From: an uncultured Flavobacteriales bacterium
Lineage (GTDB): Bacteria > Bacteroidota > Bacteroidia > Flavobacteriales_D > Sanyastnellaceae
Direction: 5' to 3'
Assembly: GCA_937897625.1 (NCBI GenBank)
Contig: CALCNZ010000149.1
Coordinates: forward strand, 1-8,882
DNA: 8,882 nucleotides
Below, piece after piece: positions 1-5,903 of the stretch. The notes beneath the pieces were generated by a model. That model had not been told where the DNA came from, did not search any database, and worked only from the letters and a program-made list of their open reading frames with translations. Within the stretch, counting starts at the first letter, position 1. Every line of letters begins with the position of its first letter. Position numbers and translations under genes: made by a program.

Positions 1-485
1 ATGCCGCCAAAGGAGCACACTTGAGTAAGCATTTCCCTTTTCCTGGAGGGTATTGCTTGGACAGTGTAGCCTGGAACGGTTCCAATTCAGAAGGAATGAC
101 GCATGAAGTTGGACAATTATTTCCGAATGAATTGGGGTTGTACGATATGGCTGGAAACGTGGCTGAATACACCATGGATAAAGACAGCAAGTTCAATATG
201 GTACAGCATGAGATTTATGGGGTGTTCTATTATCCTTACGGAAAGTATCAAATTATCAAGGGTAATTCTTTCTCAGATCGAAATCCAGATCAAGATAAAC
301 TTTACATCGTCCACGAAACTATTTATGCGAAGAACTCCAATTTCAATTACATTCAGGATGGATACTTAAAAAACAAGAAGCATCTTCCAACCGTGGGCTT
401 CCGTTTGGCAGAATCTTTATTTTTTGGCGCAGAACTGAAGGTTTATAGTTTGAAGAACGACAATTCAATTACACAGCAGGAATAA
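1..485 (+). CDS. SUMF1/formylglycine-generating-enzyme-like protein, C-terminal part (5' end outside window)
   Basis: The reading frame is open from the left edge; the first complete codon is at 3 and the stop is TAA at 483-485. The opening residues AAKG followed by a Gly-rich turn match the end of the family's EWEYAAKGG block, so about half the domain is missing upstream. The TTG at 21 is not the start. Family marks are the segment GLYDMAGNVAEY around residues 46-57 of the visible part, the IIKGNSF stretch where active enzymes have RGGSW, and the terminal VGFRLA. The cysteines that active formylglycine-generating enzymes carry between RGGSW and GFR are absent; the only visible Cys is near residue 19. 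Seen: fold signature without catalytic Cys. Known: many Bacteroidota lipoproteins, including gliding/type IX secretion components, use this fold without catalysis. Inferred: a structural or binding protein rather than a sulfatase activator. The gene converges on the next one with a 9-bp gap and no terminator. Confidence 0.88.
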   Translation, partial: AAKGAHLSKHFPFPGGYCLDSVAWNGSNSEGMTHEVGQLFPNELGLYDMAGNVAEYTMDKDSKFNMVQHEIYGVFYYPYGKYQIIKGNSFSDRNPDQDKLYIVHETIYAKNSNFNYIQDGYLKNKKHLPTVGFRLAESLFFGAELKVYSLKNDNSITQQE

Positions 486-494
486 CGAAGTTCC

Positions 495-920
495 TCAATC
501 CTTCATATAACTTAACACGATCATCTTTCGATCAACAATTGAAAAGTTCTTCCCTCTGAATTTCGCACATTCAGCAATGTCCTCTATTTTTCCATCTTTC
601 ACAACCAATACCAGCGCTAAGCGGTAACCCGATCGATTGCCCACAAACTCAATGGCTCGATCTAGAAAGTGTTCGCATTCTTTTCCAAGACAGGTTCCGT
701 GATTTTCTTTAAGATGCAGATCAGAGAAGCCCTTGAACATGTCAAAGGCTCTTTCCAATCGGCCAATAAACTTTGCTTTGGGAATTTCCATGTAGGTCTC
801 TCTTTCCAAAATAAGGTCAATCATTTCAAGATCCATGCGCTTGAAGAAATGCACGAATGCATCGCGCTGTGTCATGGGTTCCTTTTCTTTCGGTTCAATG
901 GTGAAGAGAGTGAGTTGCAT
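495..920 (-). CDS. unrecognised 141-residue protein with CX4C and a third cysteine
   Basis: I do not recognise this family. The start is ATG at 918-920, preceded on the coding strand by an A-rich stretch (aataaaatataag), which suits Bacteroidota initiation; the stop is TGA at 495-497. There is no signal peptide or membrane segment, so it is probably cytoplasmic. Residues 1-15 look disordered and charged, and a second Met at residue 16 is an alternative start. Residues 20-70 look helical and charged. C77 and C82 form a CX4C pair and C118 lies in IAECAKF after a beta-rich stretch (LALVLVV, about 101-107). This helix-then-sheet order would fit an NTF2-like cone fold, which is a guess. The cysteines could bind metal or form a disulfide, but nothing here proves it. 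A 127-residue plus-strand frame overlaps part of it; I prefer the minus frame for its length and its balanced composition. Confidence 0.75.
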   Translation of the reverse strand: MQLTLFTIEPKEKEPMTQRDAFVHFFKRMDLEMIDLILERETYMEIPKAKFIGRLERAFDMFKGFSDLHLKENHGTCLGKECEHFLDRAIEFVGNRSGYRLALVLVVKDGKIEDIAECAKFRGKNFSIVDRKMIVLSYMKD

Positions 921-970
921 CTTATATTTTATTGTGAAATGAGTCGGGGTGAAAAATCTTTCACTCAGAT

Positions 971-1003
971 TAAAATCTTTTATTCCGATAAAAATAGATT
1001 TTA
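971..1003. repeat. nested AT-rich inverted repeat (possible operator or hairpin)
   Basis: The outer arms TAAAATC (971-977) and GATTTTA (997-1003) and the inner arms TTTTAT (978-983) and ATAAAA (988-993) pair around the loop TCCG, with one 3-base bulge (994-996). That gives 13 base pairs in total. It sits about 50-80 bases upstream of the minus-strand gene starting at 920. It lacks a following T tract, so it is not a standard terminator. Given the local AT richness it may be chance. Confidence 0.3.
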
Positions 1004-1196
1004 TTATTCGGTAGAATTAATTTTTTTTAGATGGAAATTTTATGAACATTGACGTCCATTTCAAGTATTGACCCTGTGAATAAAAATAATTTTTTCAGGA
1101 ATGAAAGGGTGAGTGTGGTGAATTGAAATTGTTGTTCAACTGACAAAATGTTTTTCGGCATGAATTTGCATGTCGGGTTTTATGCTGAAAACTTCT

Positions 1197-1228
1197 TTTG
1201 GTTACGATGTCCTTTTTCGAAAGATTTG
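1197..1228 (+). promoter_or_regulatory. Bacteroidota-type promoter for the DUF2233 gene
   Basis: A perfect -33 TTTG (1197-1200), a 20-base spacer and AAGATTTG (1221-1228), which matches 5 of the 6 fixed positions of TAnnTTTG. The box ends 4 bases before the ATG at 1233, so transcription would begin at or next to the start codon. This supports the 1233 start over the in-frame ATG at 1170, which lies upstream of the promoter. Confidence 0.5.
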
Positions 1229-1232
1229 TGAA

Positions 1233-1955
1233 ATGAAATATTTCGCAATTACCCTTGTTGGTCTCTTTTTTATATCTGTTCCTTGCACGAAGGTGAATGC
1301 GCAAGTGATTTGCAAGAATGAACAGAATTACGCCGTAGTGGAAATACCGAGCGCAGAGGTTGGAAACATAAAAATGTTTTACAAAGACAATTCAAACAAT
1401 CGTTTTTGGAACATCTGGAACGTGAAGCAGCATGTTGAAAAGCAAGGCAAGAAATTGGTCTTTGCCATGAATGGAGGAATGTATACGCCGATGTTTAAAC
1501 CGGTAGGATTGTACATTGATCAAGGAAAAGAAATTCAACCCATTAATTTAAAAAATGGAGATAATAATTTTTGTTGGAAGCCGAATGGTGTATTCGCAAT
1601 TGACAATAAAGGCAAGGCTCAGGTGACAGTTTCGGAAAAGTTTAACGCTTCAAATATTCGCTACGCAACACAGTCCGGTCCCATGATTTTAATTAACGGA
1701 AAGTTACACGATGGATTTGAAAAGAGTACTTCCACATACATCAGAAATGCTGTGGGAGTCAAGTCCAACGGCGATGTGTTCTTCTGTATTTCGCTTAAGG
1801 CTGTCACCTTTCAGCAGTTAGCAGAATTCATGTTGAAGAACAACTGCTTGAACGCGCTTTATTTCGATGGCAGTGTTTCTGAAATGTACTGTCCGCAAAA
1901 CAATCAATGGGATTGCGGTTCTTCTTTCGGTGTGATTGTGGGGTTTGTTGAATAA
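1233..1955 (+). CDS. exported phosphodiester glycosidase family protein (DUF2233/NAGPA-like, YigE-like)
   Basis: The protein is 240 residues from the chosen ATG. Starting here gives a clean Sec signal peptide (residues 1-23, hydrophobic core ITLVGLFFISV, cut after VNA). The upstream in-frame ATG at 1170 would bury that signal behind 21 residues. Family marks in order are AMNGGMY (78-84), the GLYIDQG turn (93-98), the ATQSGPMILINGK block (145-157), RNAVGV (171-176) and LYFDGSVSEMY (209-219), whose Asp-Gly pair matches the family's conserved DGG-type site. Size is close to that of Escherichia coli YigE. Members of this fold include the mammalian enzyme that uncovers mannose-6-phosphate by removing GlcNAc from a phosphodiester; bacterial substrates are mostly unknown. 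Location is inferred to be periplasmic or extracellular. No type IX sorting domain is present. The downstream YbjN-like gene begins 76 bases later on the same strand and may be co-transcribed. Confidence 0.9.
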   Translation: MKYFAITLVGLFFISVPCTKVNAQVICKNEQNYAVVEIPSAEVGNIKMFYKDNSNNRFWNIWNVKQHVEKQGKKLVFAMNGGMYTPMFKPVGLYIDQGKEIQPINLKNGDNNFCWKPNGVFAIDNKGKAQVTVSEKFNASNIRYATQSGPMILINGKLHDGFEKSTSTYIRNAVGVKSNGDVFFCISLKAVTFQQLAEFMLKNNCLNALYFDGSVSEMYCPQNNQWDCGSSFGVIVGFVE

Positions 1956-2031
1956 GGCAGCTCGCTACCATGATCGCATTCGAGATTTTAAGTTCGGCGA
2001 TTTGAAAGTTCAGAAACCAAAGAAAAAACGA

Positions 2032-2559
2032 ATGAAAAAAGTAATGAAATTCATGAAGCGCACATGGCGCTTTTGGACGCCGGGAAAGGCGTCGACCCGA
2101 GTGCATAACGATTTAATAGATTTATTGAATGAGCGTAAACTGCGATACAGCATAGCCATGCACAATAAGAATATTGAACTGGGATTCGATTGTGAGGATG
2201 GTCATCGGTATCAAATTATTTGTTCAATTGAATGGAAGAACCATTTATGTTTTTATGTTTCATTTACGCATACATTGGTACCAGAGGCTTATGACAGATT
2301 GTGTCATTTGGCCCAAATGTTTAACGACCGAATGTCAGATGTTACTCTGCGATTGAACATGGAGGGAGAAAGTCTTCATCTGTTTTCCAGTATACCCATG
2401 GATTATGCGCAAGTTCATCCGGAAGCAGTTGATAACAGATTGTATAATCTTACCAGTTACGCAACCGATATCTCATGGGCTTTCGACAGGCTTTTGAAGA
2501 CGGATGAAGAAGCGGTGTTTGTCTTTGCAGAATTGGTAGAGAGAGGAAAAGGGAATTAG
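2032..2559 (+). CDS. YbjN-like (type III secretion chaperone-fold) cytoplasmic protein
   Basis: The protein is 175 residues from the ATG at 2032, which follows an A-rich stretch (accaaagaaaaaacga) typical of initiation here. The frame stays open upstream to a TTG at 1936 inside the previous gene, and ATG at 2041 is also possible, so the start is uncertain by a few residues. The N-terminus (about 1-20) is strongly basic and aromatic. The rest follows the YbjN plan: a first helix (about 22-35), a strand pair with an acidic turn (GFDCEDGHRYQI), a further strand pair (LCFYVSF), a helix after VPEAYD, a strand pair (LRLNMEGESLHLFSSI) and a long C-terminal helix (about 135-165). No signal peptide is visible. 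The family has a chaperone-like fold but no settled biochemical role. The assignment rests on pattern only and is moderate. Confidence 0.82.
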   Translation: MKKVMKFMKRTWRFWTPGKASTRVHNDLIDLLNERKLRYSIAMHNKNIELGFDCEDGHRYQIICSIEWKNHLCFYVSFTHTLVPEAYDRLCHLAQMFNDRMSDVTLRLNMEGESLHLFSSIPMDYAQVHPEAVDNRLYNLTSYATDISWAFDRLLKTDEEAVFVFAELVERGKGN

Positions 2560-2588
2560 GAAATTCCATATTACAAGCTTGTCAAATC

Positions 2589-2619
2589 TTTACTTCGCTT
2601 GCTCAGAATCGGAACTTTG
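2589..2619 (+). promoter_or_regulatory. candidate promoter for the 2644 gene
   Basis: TTTA (2589-2592), a spacer of exactly 19 bases, then GAACTTTG (2612-2619). Each element has one mismatch to the Bacteroidota consensus TTTG-N19-TAnnTTTG. Transcription would start near 2624, leaving a leader of about 20 bases before ATG 2644. Confidence 0.35.
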
Positions 2620-2643
2620 TGTGAAATTTTAATACCATTTAAA

Positions 2644-3048
2644 ATGACACAACAAATTAAGACCTACGATTTTTATCGTGTGGAAGAAACAACGCAGCTT
2701 TCAGGAATTCCAATTCTTGGATTATTCGGACCGAGAAGAGACAGATGGTATATAGATCTTCCGGAATGGCAAGGACCACGAGCCAACTTGGAAATGGTTG
2801 CTGGTGCAGACACAATGCTCCAAGTTTTCGCAAAAGGAAAGGAACGTGTGAATGTGACATTTACCAATTTCGAAACGCACGAGATTTCGCCAGATCTATT
2901 ACTCAAACACATTGGCGGAGGAACGTACACTGTTACAAGATTGAATGAAAAATATCCCGATGCGCCCGATAGAATGTGGCTCTGTGGGGTGACGAAGTTT
3001 GTCTTCAAAAGCGATTATCCGGAAATCATAAGTGTGAAGCATAATTAA
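2644..3048 (+). CDS. small cytoplasmic protein, DUF6717-like
   Basis: The protein is 134 residues from ATG 2644. An in-frame TTG at 2599 would add 15 residues but would overlap the promoter candidate, so I use the ATG. There is no signal peptide. Recognisable pieces are WYIDLPEW (35-42), LEMVAGADTML (49-59) and, near the C-terminus, MWLCGVTKFVF (111-121). As I remember it, this order of a W-x-DLPE strand, a VAGAD motif and a late WLC segment resembles the DUF6717 family, a group of small bacterial proteins of unknown function. That link is from memory of the pattern and not checked. The gap to the upstream gene is 84 bases and to the downstream gene 24 bases. The close downstream gene has its own -7-like box, so it need not depend on read-through. 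Confidence 0.85.
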   Translation: MTQQIKTYDFYRVEETTQLSGIPILGLFGPRRDRWYIDLPEWQGPRANLEMVAGADTMLQVFAKGKERVNVTFTNFETHEISPDLLLKHIGGGTYTVTRLNEKYPDAPDRMWLCGVTKFVFKSDYPEIISVKHN

Positions 3049-3060
3049 ATCCAATTCCCT

Positions 3061-3068
3061 TATTTTAG
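3061..3068 (+). promoter_or_regulatory. -7-like box TATTTTAG before the outer-membrane protein gene
   Basis: TATTTTAG matches 5 of the 6 fixed positions of TAnnTTTG and ends 4 bases before the ATG at 3073. The same 8-mer, also followed by C and at the same distance from its ATG, precedes the gene at 5904. No good -33 TTTG is visible upstream. Confidence 0.4.
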
Positions 3069-3072
3069 CGTC

Positions 3073-3948
3073 ATGAAAAAAATACTACTTCTCTTAGCAC
3101 TTTCCATATCAACGCTGGTATCCTTTTCACAAGATACCAATAAGTCGAAAATTTATTTGAAAAACGGCGACGTTCTCACCGCAAGAATTCTAGGTTACAA
3201 GCCGCAAGAGTCTTTTACGCTTGAAATTTCGACCAATGTTATTGTTGAAATGCCCGTAAAGGACATCGAGTACATTGTCATTGATGCGAACAACAAAAAA
3301 ACAGAAAATCCAACGGGAACGAAAGAAGAATCTTCTTCTTTGTGGAGTAAAACGGAATCCAAATCAGACAATAAAATTTTCGGAGATTTCTATTTCGAAT
3401 CAGTGAATGAAGGGGTAGTTGGATTGGGCGTTGGAAAAATTGGAGGATACACTATTGAACAACTTAGATTAGATCCTGTCACTGGTTCTCCTGTATATGA
3501 TCCTTGGACAGGGGCTCCTGTATTTGATAAAAAAACAGTTGCGAATACTTCCTCATATGGTGGGGTATACTCGGTGAACGGAATCGGCTACAAGAATTGG
3601 GCATTCGCTGGAATAGGCGTTGGTGCTATGGGTTATTCAGATAAAATAGGTTTTGCTGTTCCATTCATGCTCGACCTTCGCGCACGTGTTATGCCCACTA
3701 AAAAGATTAGTCCGCTTGTTATGCTTTCAACCGGAATCGCTTACCACAAAGGAAGTGTTGGATCTTTGGACTTGAACGATGGAGCAGGAGTGTCTTTGAT
3801 TGTGAATGATCAGATAAAAATTCACGCATTATTGGCCCACAGTTACATGCGTTATTACGGAAGACTTTCTGCTTCCGGTGCCACTGTTCTAGACGGCGTA
3901 TATTACAATTATTTCGGAGTGCGTGTAGGTGCTAGTTTCAGATTCTAA
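3073..3948 (+). CDS. outer-membrane beta-barrel-like protein with an N-terminal small beta domain
   Basis: The protein is 291 residues. Residues 1-20 are a Sec signal peptide (MKKILLLLALSISTLVSFSQ). Residues about 26-70 form a compact beta domain beginning KIYLKNGDVLTARILGY, a type common at the front of Bacteroidota exported proteins. A charged linker rich in E, S and K follows (about 72-98). From about 100 to the end there are alternating Gly/aromatic strands (GVVGLGVGKIGGY, WAFAGIGVGAMGY, YYNYFGVRVGASFRF). The terminal Phe is the usual end signal of proteins inserted by the BAM complex, so an outer-membrane barrel of about 8 strands is inferred. Residues 134-151 hold two tandem copies of a 9-residue unit, probably in a loop. 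The ligand is unknown. The stop TAA (3946-3948) overlaps the stop of the opposing gene, leaving no room for a terminator. Confidence 0.88.
   Translation: MKKILLLLALSISTLVSFSQDTNKSKIYLKNGDVLTARILGYKPQESFTLEISTNVIVEMPVKDIEYIVIDANNKKTENPTGTKEESSSLWSKTESKSDNKIFGDFYFESVNEGVVGLGVGKIGGYTIEQLRLDPVTGSPVYDPWTGAPVFDKKTVANTSSYGGVYSVNGIGYKNWAFAGIGVGAMGYSDKIGFAVPFMLDLRARVMPTKKISPLVMLSTGIAYHKGSVGSLDLNDGAGVSLIVNDQIKIHALLAHSYMRYYGRLSASGATVLDGVYYNYFGVRVGASFRF
3472..3525 (+). repeat. two tandem 27-bp units coding DPxTGxPV(Y/F)
   Basis: Two adjacent in-frame 27-base units (3472-3498 and 3499-3525) encode DPVTGSPVY and DPWTGAPVF, followed by the D that would begin a third unit. The protein copies agree at 6 of 9 residues with conservative changes elsewhere. 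At DNA level they have diverged, so the duplication is not recent. Confidence 0.75.
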
Positions 3949-5828
3949 CGAACCAAATGAAACCATCCGCTGCGCTGTTCGGGCAATAAAATAGATTCGC
4001 CGTTCGCGTATTTCGCTTCAACAATATAAAAATAAACACCTGTTGCTGCGTCGTTTCCGTTAATGGTGCCGTTCCAGTTGTTATTCGGATCTGTTGTTTC
4101 GAAAACTAATGTTCCCCAACGATTGAAGATCTGCATAGAATAATTAGCAACCGCTGTTGTACTTCCATCCGCAGAAAATACCAAGTGAAACGTTTCGTTT
4201 AAACTGTCATTCGTTGGACTGAAAATATTCGGAATTACCAAAGCCGCACATTCTGGAAGATTTAAAGCAAATGTTCCAGTTGCCGCGCAGCCGTTGACGT
4301 CTAACGCCGATACATTCACCGTAGCGTTCGATAACAAATCTATACTCGACGCATTCGAACCGTTGTCCCAAGAGATGTTGGTATAGCTGGCATCAATGCT
4401 CAACGTTGTTGGTCCGTCCCAACAACCCGATTGTGTGAGATTCTGTATGGTAATAACCGGATTGTTATTCGCGCTTATGAGTTCCGCTGTTGTGGTAAAA
4501 GTGCACCCATCGGCATTGGTGCTAACAACTTGGTATGTTCCCATGTCAACACCTAAAAAACTTGTTCCATTGCTATTGGAAAGCGGAGTGCCATTTAGCG
4601 TCCAATCATTGGTTACAGAAGGACCATCAGATACTTCGGTCAAAGTAAGGGTTTGAGTTTCTCCAATGCACAACGTTGTGGAAGAAGGTGAGAGATTCAT
4701 TTGAAAATTCTGGAAGTCGAGTTGAACAGGGGCGCTTGGAGCAACACAAATATCATTCGGACAAGTAAGACCATAAACGCCATCGGCGTTTGCACTGAAT
4801 GAATTTGTATTTGCTCCAAGTATATCCGCACCGTTCAATTGCCATTGATAAGTGCTACAAATACTGGTGGTTGAAAAAAGCGTAGGCGTGTTGTCGCAGA
4901 TTACGGCATCTGTATTCGGAGTGACGTTCAACGTGCTTAATGGAATAACAGTCACGGTGGCACCATCCATAAGTGTGTCGGCGGTACACCCGTTACTTGC
5001 AATAAGGGAATACGAATAAACACCGGGAGCGGTGAAACAAATTGAAGGAGCAATGCTGTCTAACAAAGGGTCAGCTGTTCCATTAACAAGCCAAGTCCAA
5101 AAACCAGGGTTACCAACAGAGGTATTTGTTACCTGAACGCAGTCACCAACGCAGACACTGTTATCCGAAAGGCTGAAAGCCGCTACAACAGGTACATCTG
5201 AATTGTTTGAAGCGCCGGGAGAGGGAGGCAAGGTTCCTGATACCCACGGATTCACGCCATCGCAACTTCTGAAAACGGTTAGTCCATCGTTGCTTCCTTG
5301 TGCAGGCACCGATTGAATTTGAGGAAAGACTGGAAGAATTGGAACGGTTAAGGTTGGACAAACACCAAGAGCATTGGTGGTGATAGAAGTCTGCTGATTC
5401 CATTGTCCTCCGCCCCAAACAATGCCATCGATAATGGTTCCGACGTTATCGAAGAACAACAGCTGCTCTGCGCTATTGGTGAAGATTCCCACTTGCGAAT
5501 TCGGACCAGTGGTGCAACCACATGTTCCAATGTTCACGTCTACCGGAATTCCTGAATTCGATGAACCAATAACCAAAAAGCCATTTGCCGGTATGGTAGT
5601 GCCTGCGGGAAGGGTTATCGCGAAATCTCCGTCTGAAAGAATATAACATCCTATGTTCTGAGCAAATGCGCAGTTGTTGTACAATTCAATCCACTCACCC
5701 GTATTGGGAGTGCATGAACCGTCGCACGCTCCAGCAGCATTCACCATGACTTCATTTATGACAACGCATTGACCAAAGCCAGAAAACGCTGAAAGAAGAA
5801 TAGCTGTTAGTAAAGAATAAAACTTCAT
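3945..5828 (-). CDS. secreted lamin-tail/PKD/Ig-like protein with type IX secretion type B sorting domain
   Basis: The protein is 627 residues. Residues 1-19 are a Sec signal peptide (MKFYSLLTAILLSAFSGFG). Residues about 21-155 are a lamin-tail domain: VINEVMVN, then GEWIELYNN, then LPAGTTIPANGFLVIG. Residues about 214-293 are a PKD domain (VCVGDCVQVTNTS, TAPGVYSYSL). About 300-525 hold three Ig-like units with recurring W-LNG and G-Y strand motifs. Residues 532-627 are the gliding-motility-associated C-terminal domain: IPNIFSPTNDSLNETF, IFNRWGTLVFE, WNGTINGND, GVYFYIV and a terminal HLVR. In the type IX system this class B domain directs export across the outer membrane and surface attachment or release, often with a PorP/SprF partner; none is seen here. 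Paired cysteines are frequent, as in extracellular proteins. The role is inferred to be adhesion or matrix. The start ATG (5826-5828) is supported by a perfect -7 box just upstream. Confidence 0.95.
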   Translation of the reverse strand: MKFYSLLTAILLSAFSGFGQCVVINEVMVNAAGACDGSCTPNTGEWIELYNNCAFAQNIGCYILSDGDFAITLPAGTTIPANGFLVIGSSNSGIPVDVNIGTCGCTTGPNSQVGIFTNSAEQLLFFDNVGTIIDGIVWGGGQWNQQTSITTNALGVCPTLTVPILPVFPQIQSVPAQGSNDGLTVFRSCDGVNPWVSGTLPPSPGASNNSDVPVVAAFSLSDNSVCVGDCVQVTNTSVGNPGFWTWLVNGTADPLLDSIAPSICFTAPGVYSYSLIASNGCTADTLMDGATVTVIPLSTLNVTPNTDAVICDNTPTLFSTTSICSTYQWQLNGADILGANTNSFSANADGVYGLTCPNDICVAPSAPVQLDFQNFQMNLSPSSTTLCIGETQTLTLTEVSDGPSVTNDWTLNGTPLSNSNGTSFLGVDMGTYQVVSTNADGCTFTTTAELISANNNPVITIQNLTQSGCWDGPTTLSIDASYTNISWDNGSNASSIDLLSNATVNVSALDVNGCAATGTFALNLPECAALVIPNIFSPTNDSLNETFHLVFSADGSTTAVANYSMQIFNRWGTLVFETTDPNNNWNGTINGNDAATGVYFYIVEAKYANGESILLPEQRSGWFHLVR

Positions 5829-5832
5829 TGTG

Positions 5833-5840
5833 CAAATGTA
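5833..5840 (-). promoter_or_regulatory. -7 box TACATTTG for the type IX secreted protein gene
   Basis: Read on the minus strand, TACATTTG is a perfect TAnnTTTG. It ends 4 bases (CACA) before the ATG at 5828, so a leaderless or nearly leaderless transcript is expected. At the -33 position with a 19-base spacer the sequence is CGTG, a poor match to TTTG. Confidence 0.5.
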
Positions 5841-5891
5841 CTATGAACTGACATTGTAACACGTATCACACACATTTTGAAATTGTAATGC

Positions 5892-5899
5892 TATTTTAG
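5892..5899 (+). promoter_or_regulatory. -7-like box TATTTTAG for the rhodanese-thioredoxin gene
   Basis: TATTTTAG ends 4 bases (CCGA) before the ATG at 5904 and is identical to the box before the 3073 gene. A TTTG at 5876-5879 lies only 12 bases upstream, too close for a normal -33 element. The box shares a 75-bp divergent region with the minus-strand promoter at 5833-5840. Confidence 0.4.
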
Positions 5900-5903
5900 C
5901 CGA

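Larger units (their letters stand above)
921..1232. other. AT-rich divergent intergenic region
   Basis: This stretch of 312 bases lies between two divergent genes and contains no convincing coding frame. Its left half (about 921-1050) is very AT-rich, with an 8-T run at 1021-1028 and a nested inverted repeat at 971-1003. Its right half holds the -33/-7 promoter candidate for the DUF2233 gene. No convincing -7 box was found for the minus-strand gene at 920. No RNA gene or riboswitch is recognisable. Confidence 0.7.

Noticed and set aside
669..1052. Plus-strand frame of 127 codons overlapping the 495-920 gene
   Set aside because: It lies largely antisense to the better-formed minus-strand gene, has a Phe/Lys-rich biased composition and runs into AT-rich intergenic DNA.
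1049..1073. TTGACG (1049) and TTGACC (1068) resembling a sigma-70 -35 element
   Set aside because: The Bacteroidota primary sigma factor does not use this consensus, and no matching -10 lies at proper spacing; the TTTG/AAGATTTG pair further downstream is the better candidate.
1170..1232. Upstream ATG giving a 261-residue DUF2233 protein
   Set aside because: It would place 21 residues before a clear signal peptide and would start upstream of the best promoter candidate.
1828..2106. Minus-strand frame of 92 codons across the DUF2233/YbjN junction
   Set aside because: Antisense to two supported genes and of low-complexity composition without family features.
2552..2567. Hairpin GGAATT-AGGA-AATTCC at the stop of the YbjN-like gene
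   Set aside because: Only 6 AT-rich base pairs and no following T tract; too weak to call a terminator.
2573..2582. Perfect palindrome ACAAGCTTGT
   Set aside because: A 10-base palindrome is expected by chance at this scale and no second copy or associated regulator is visible.
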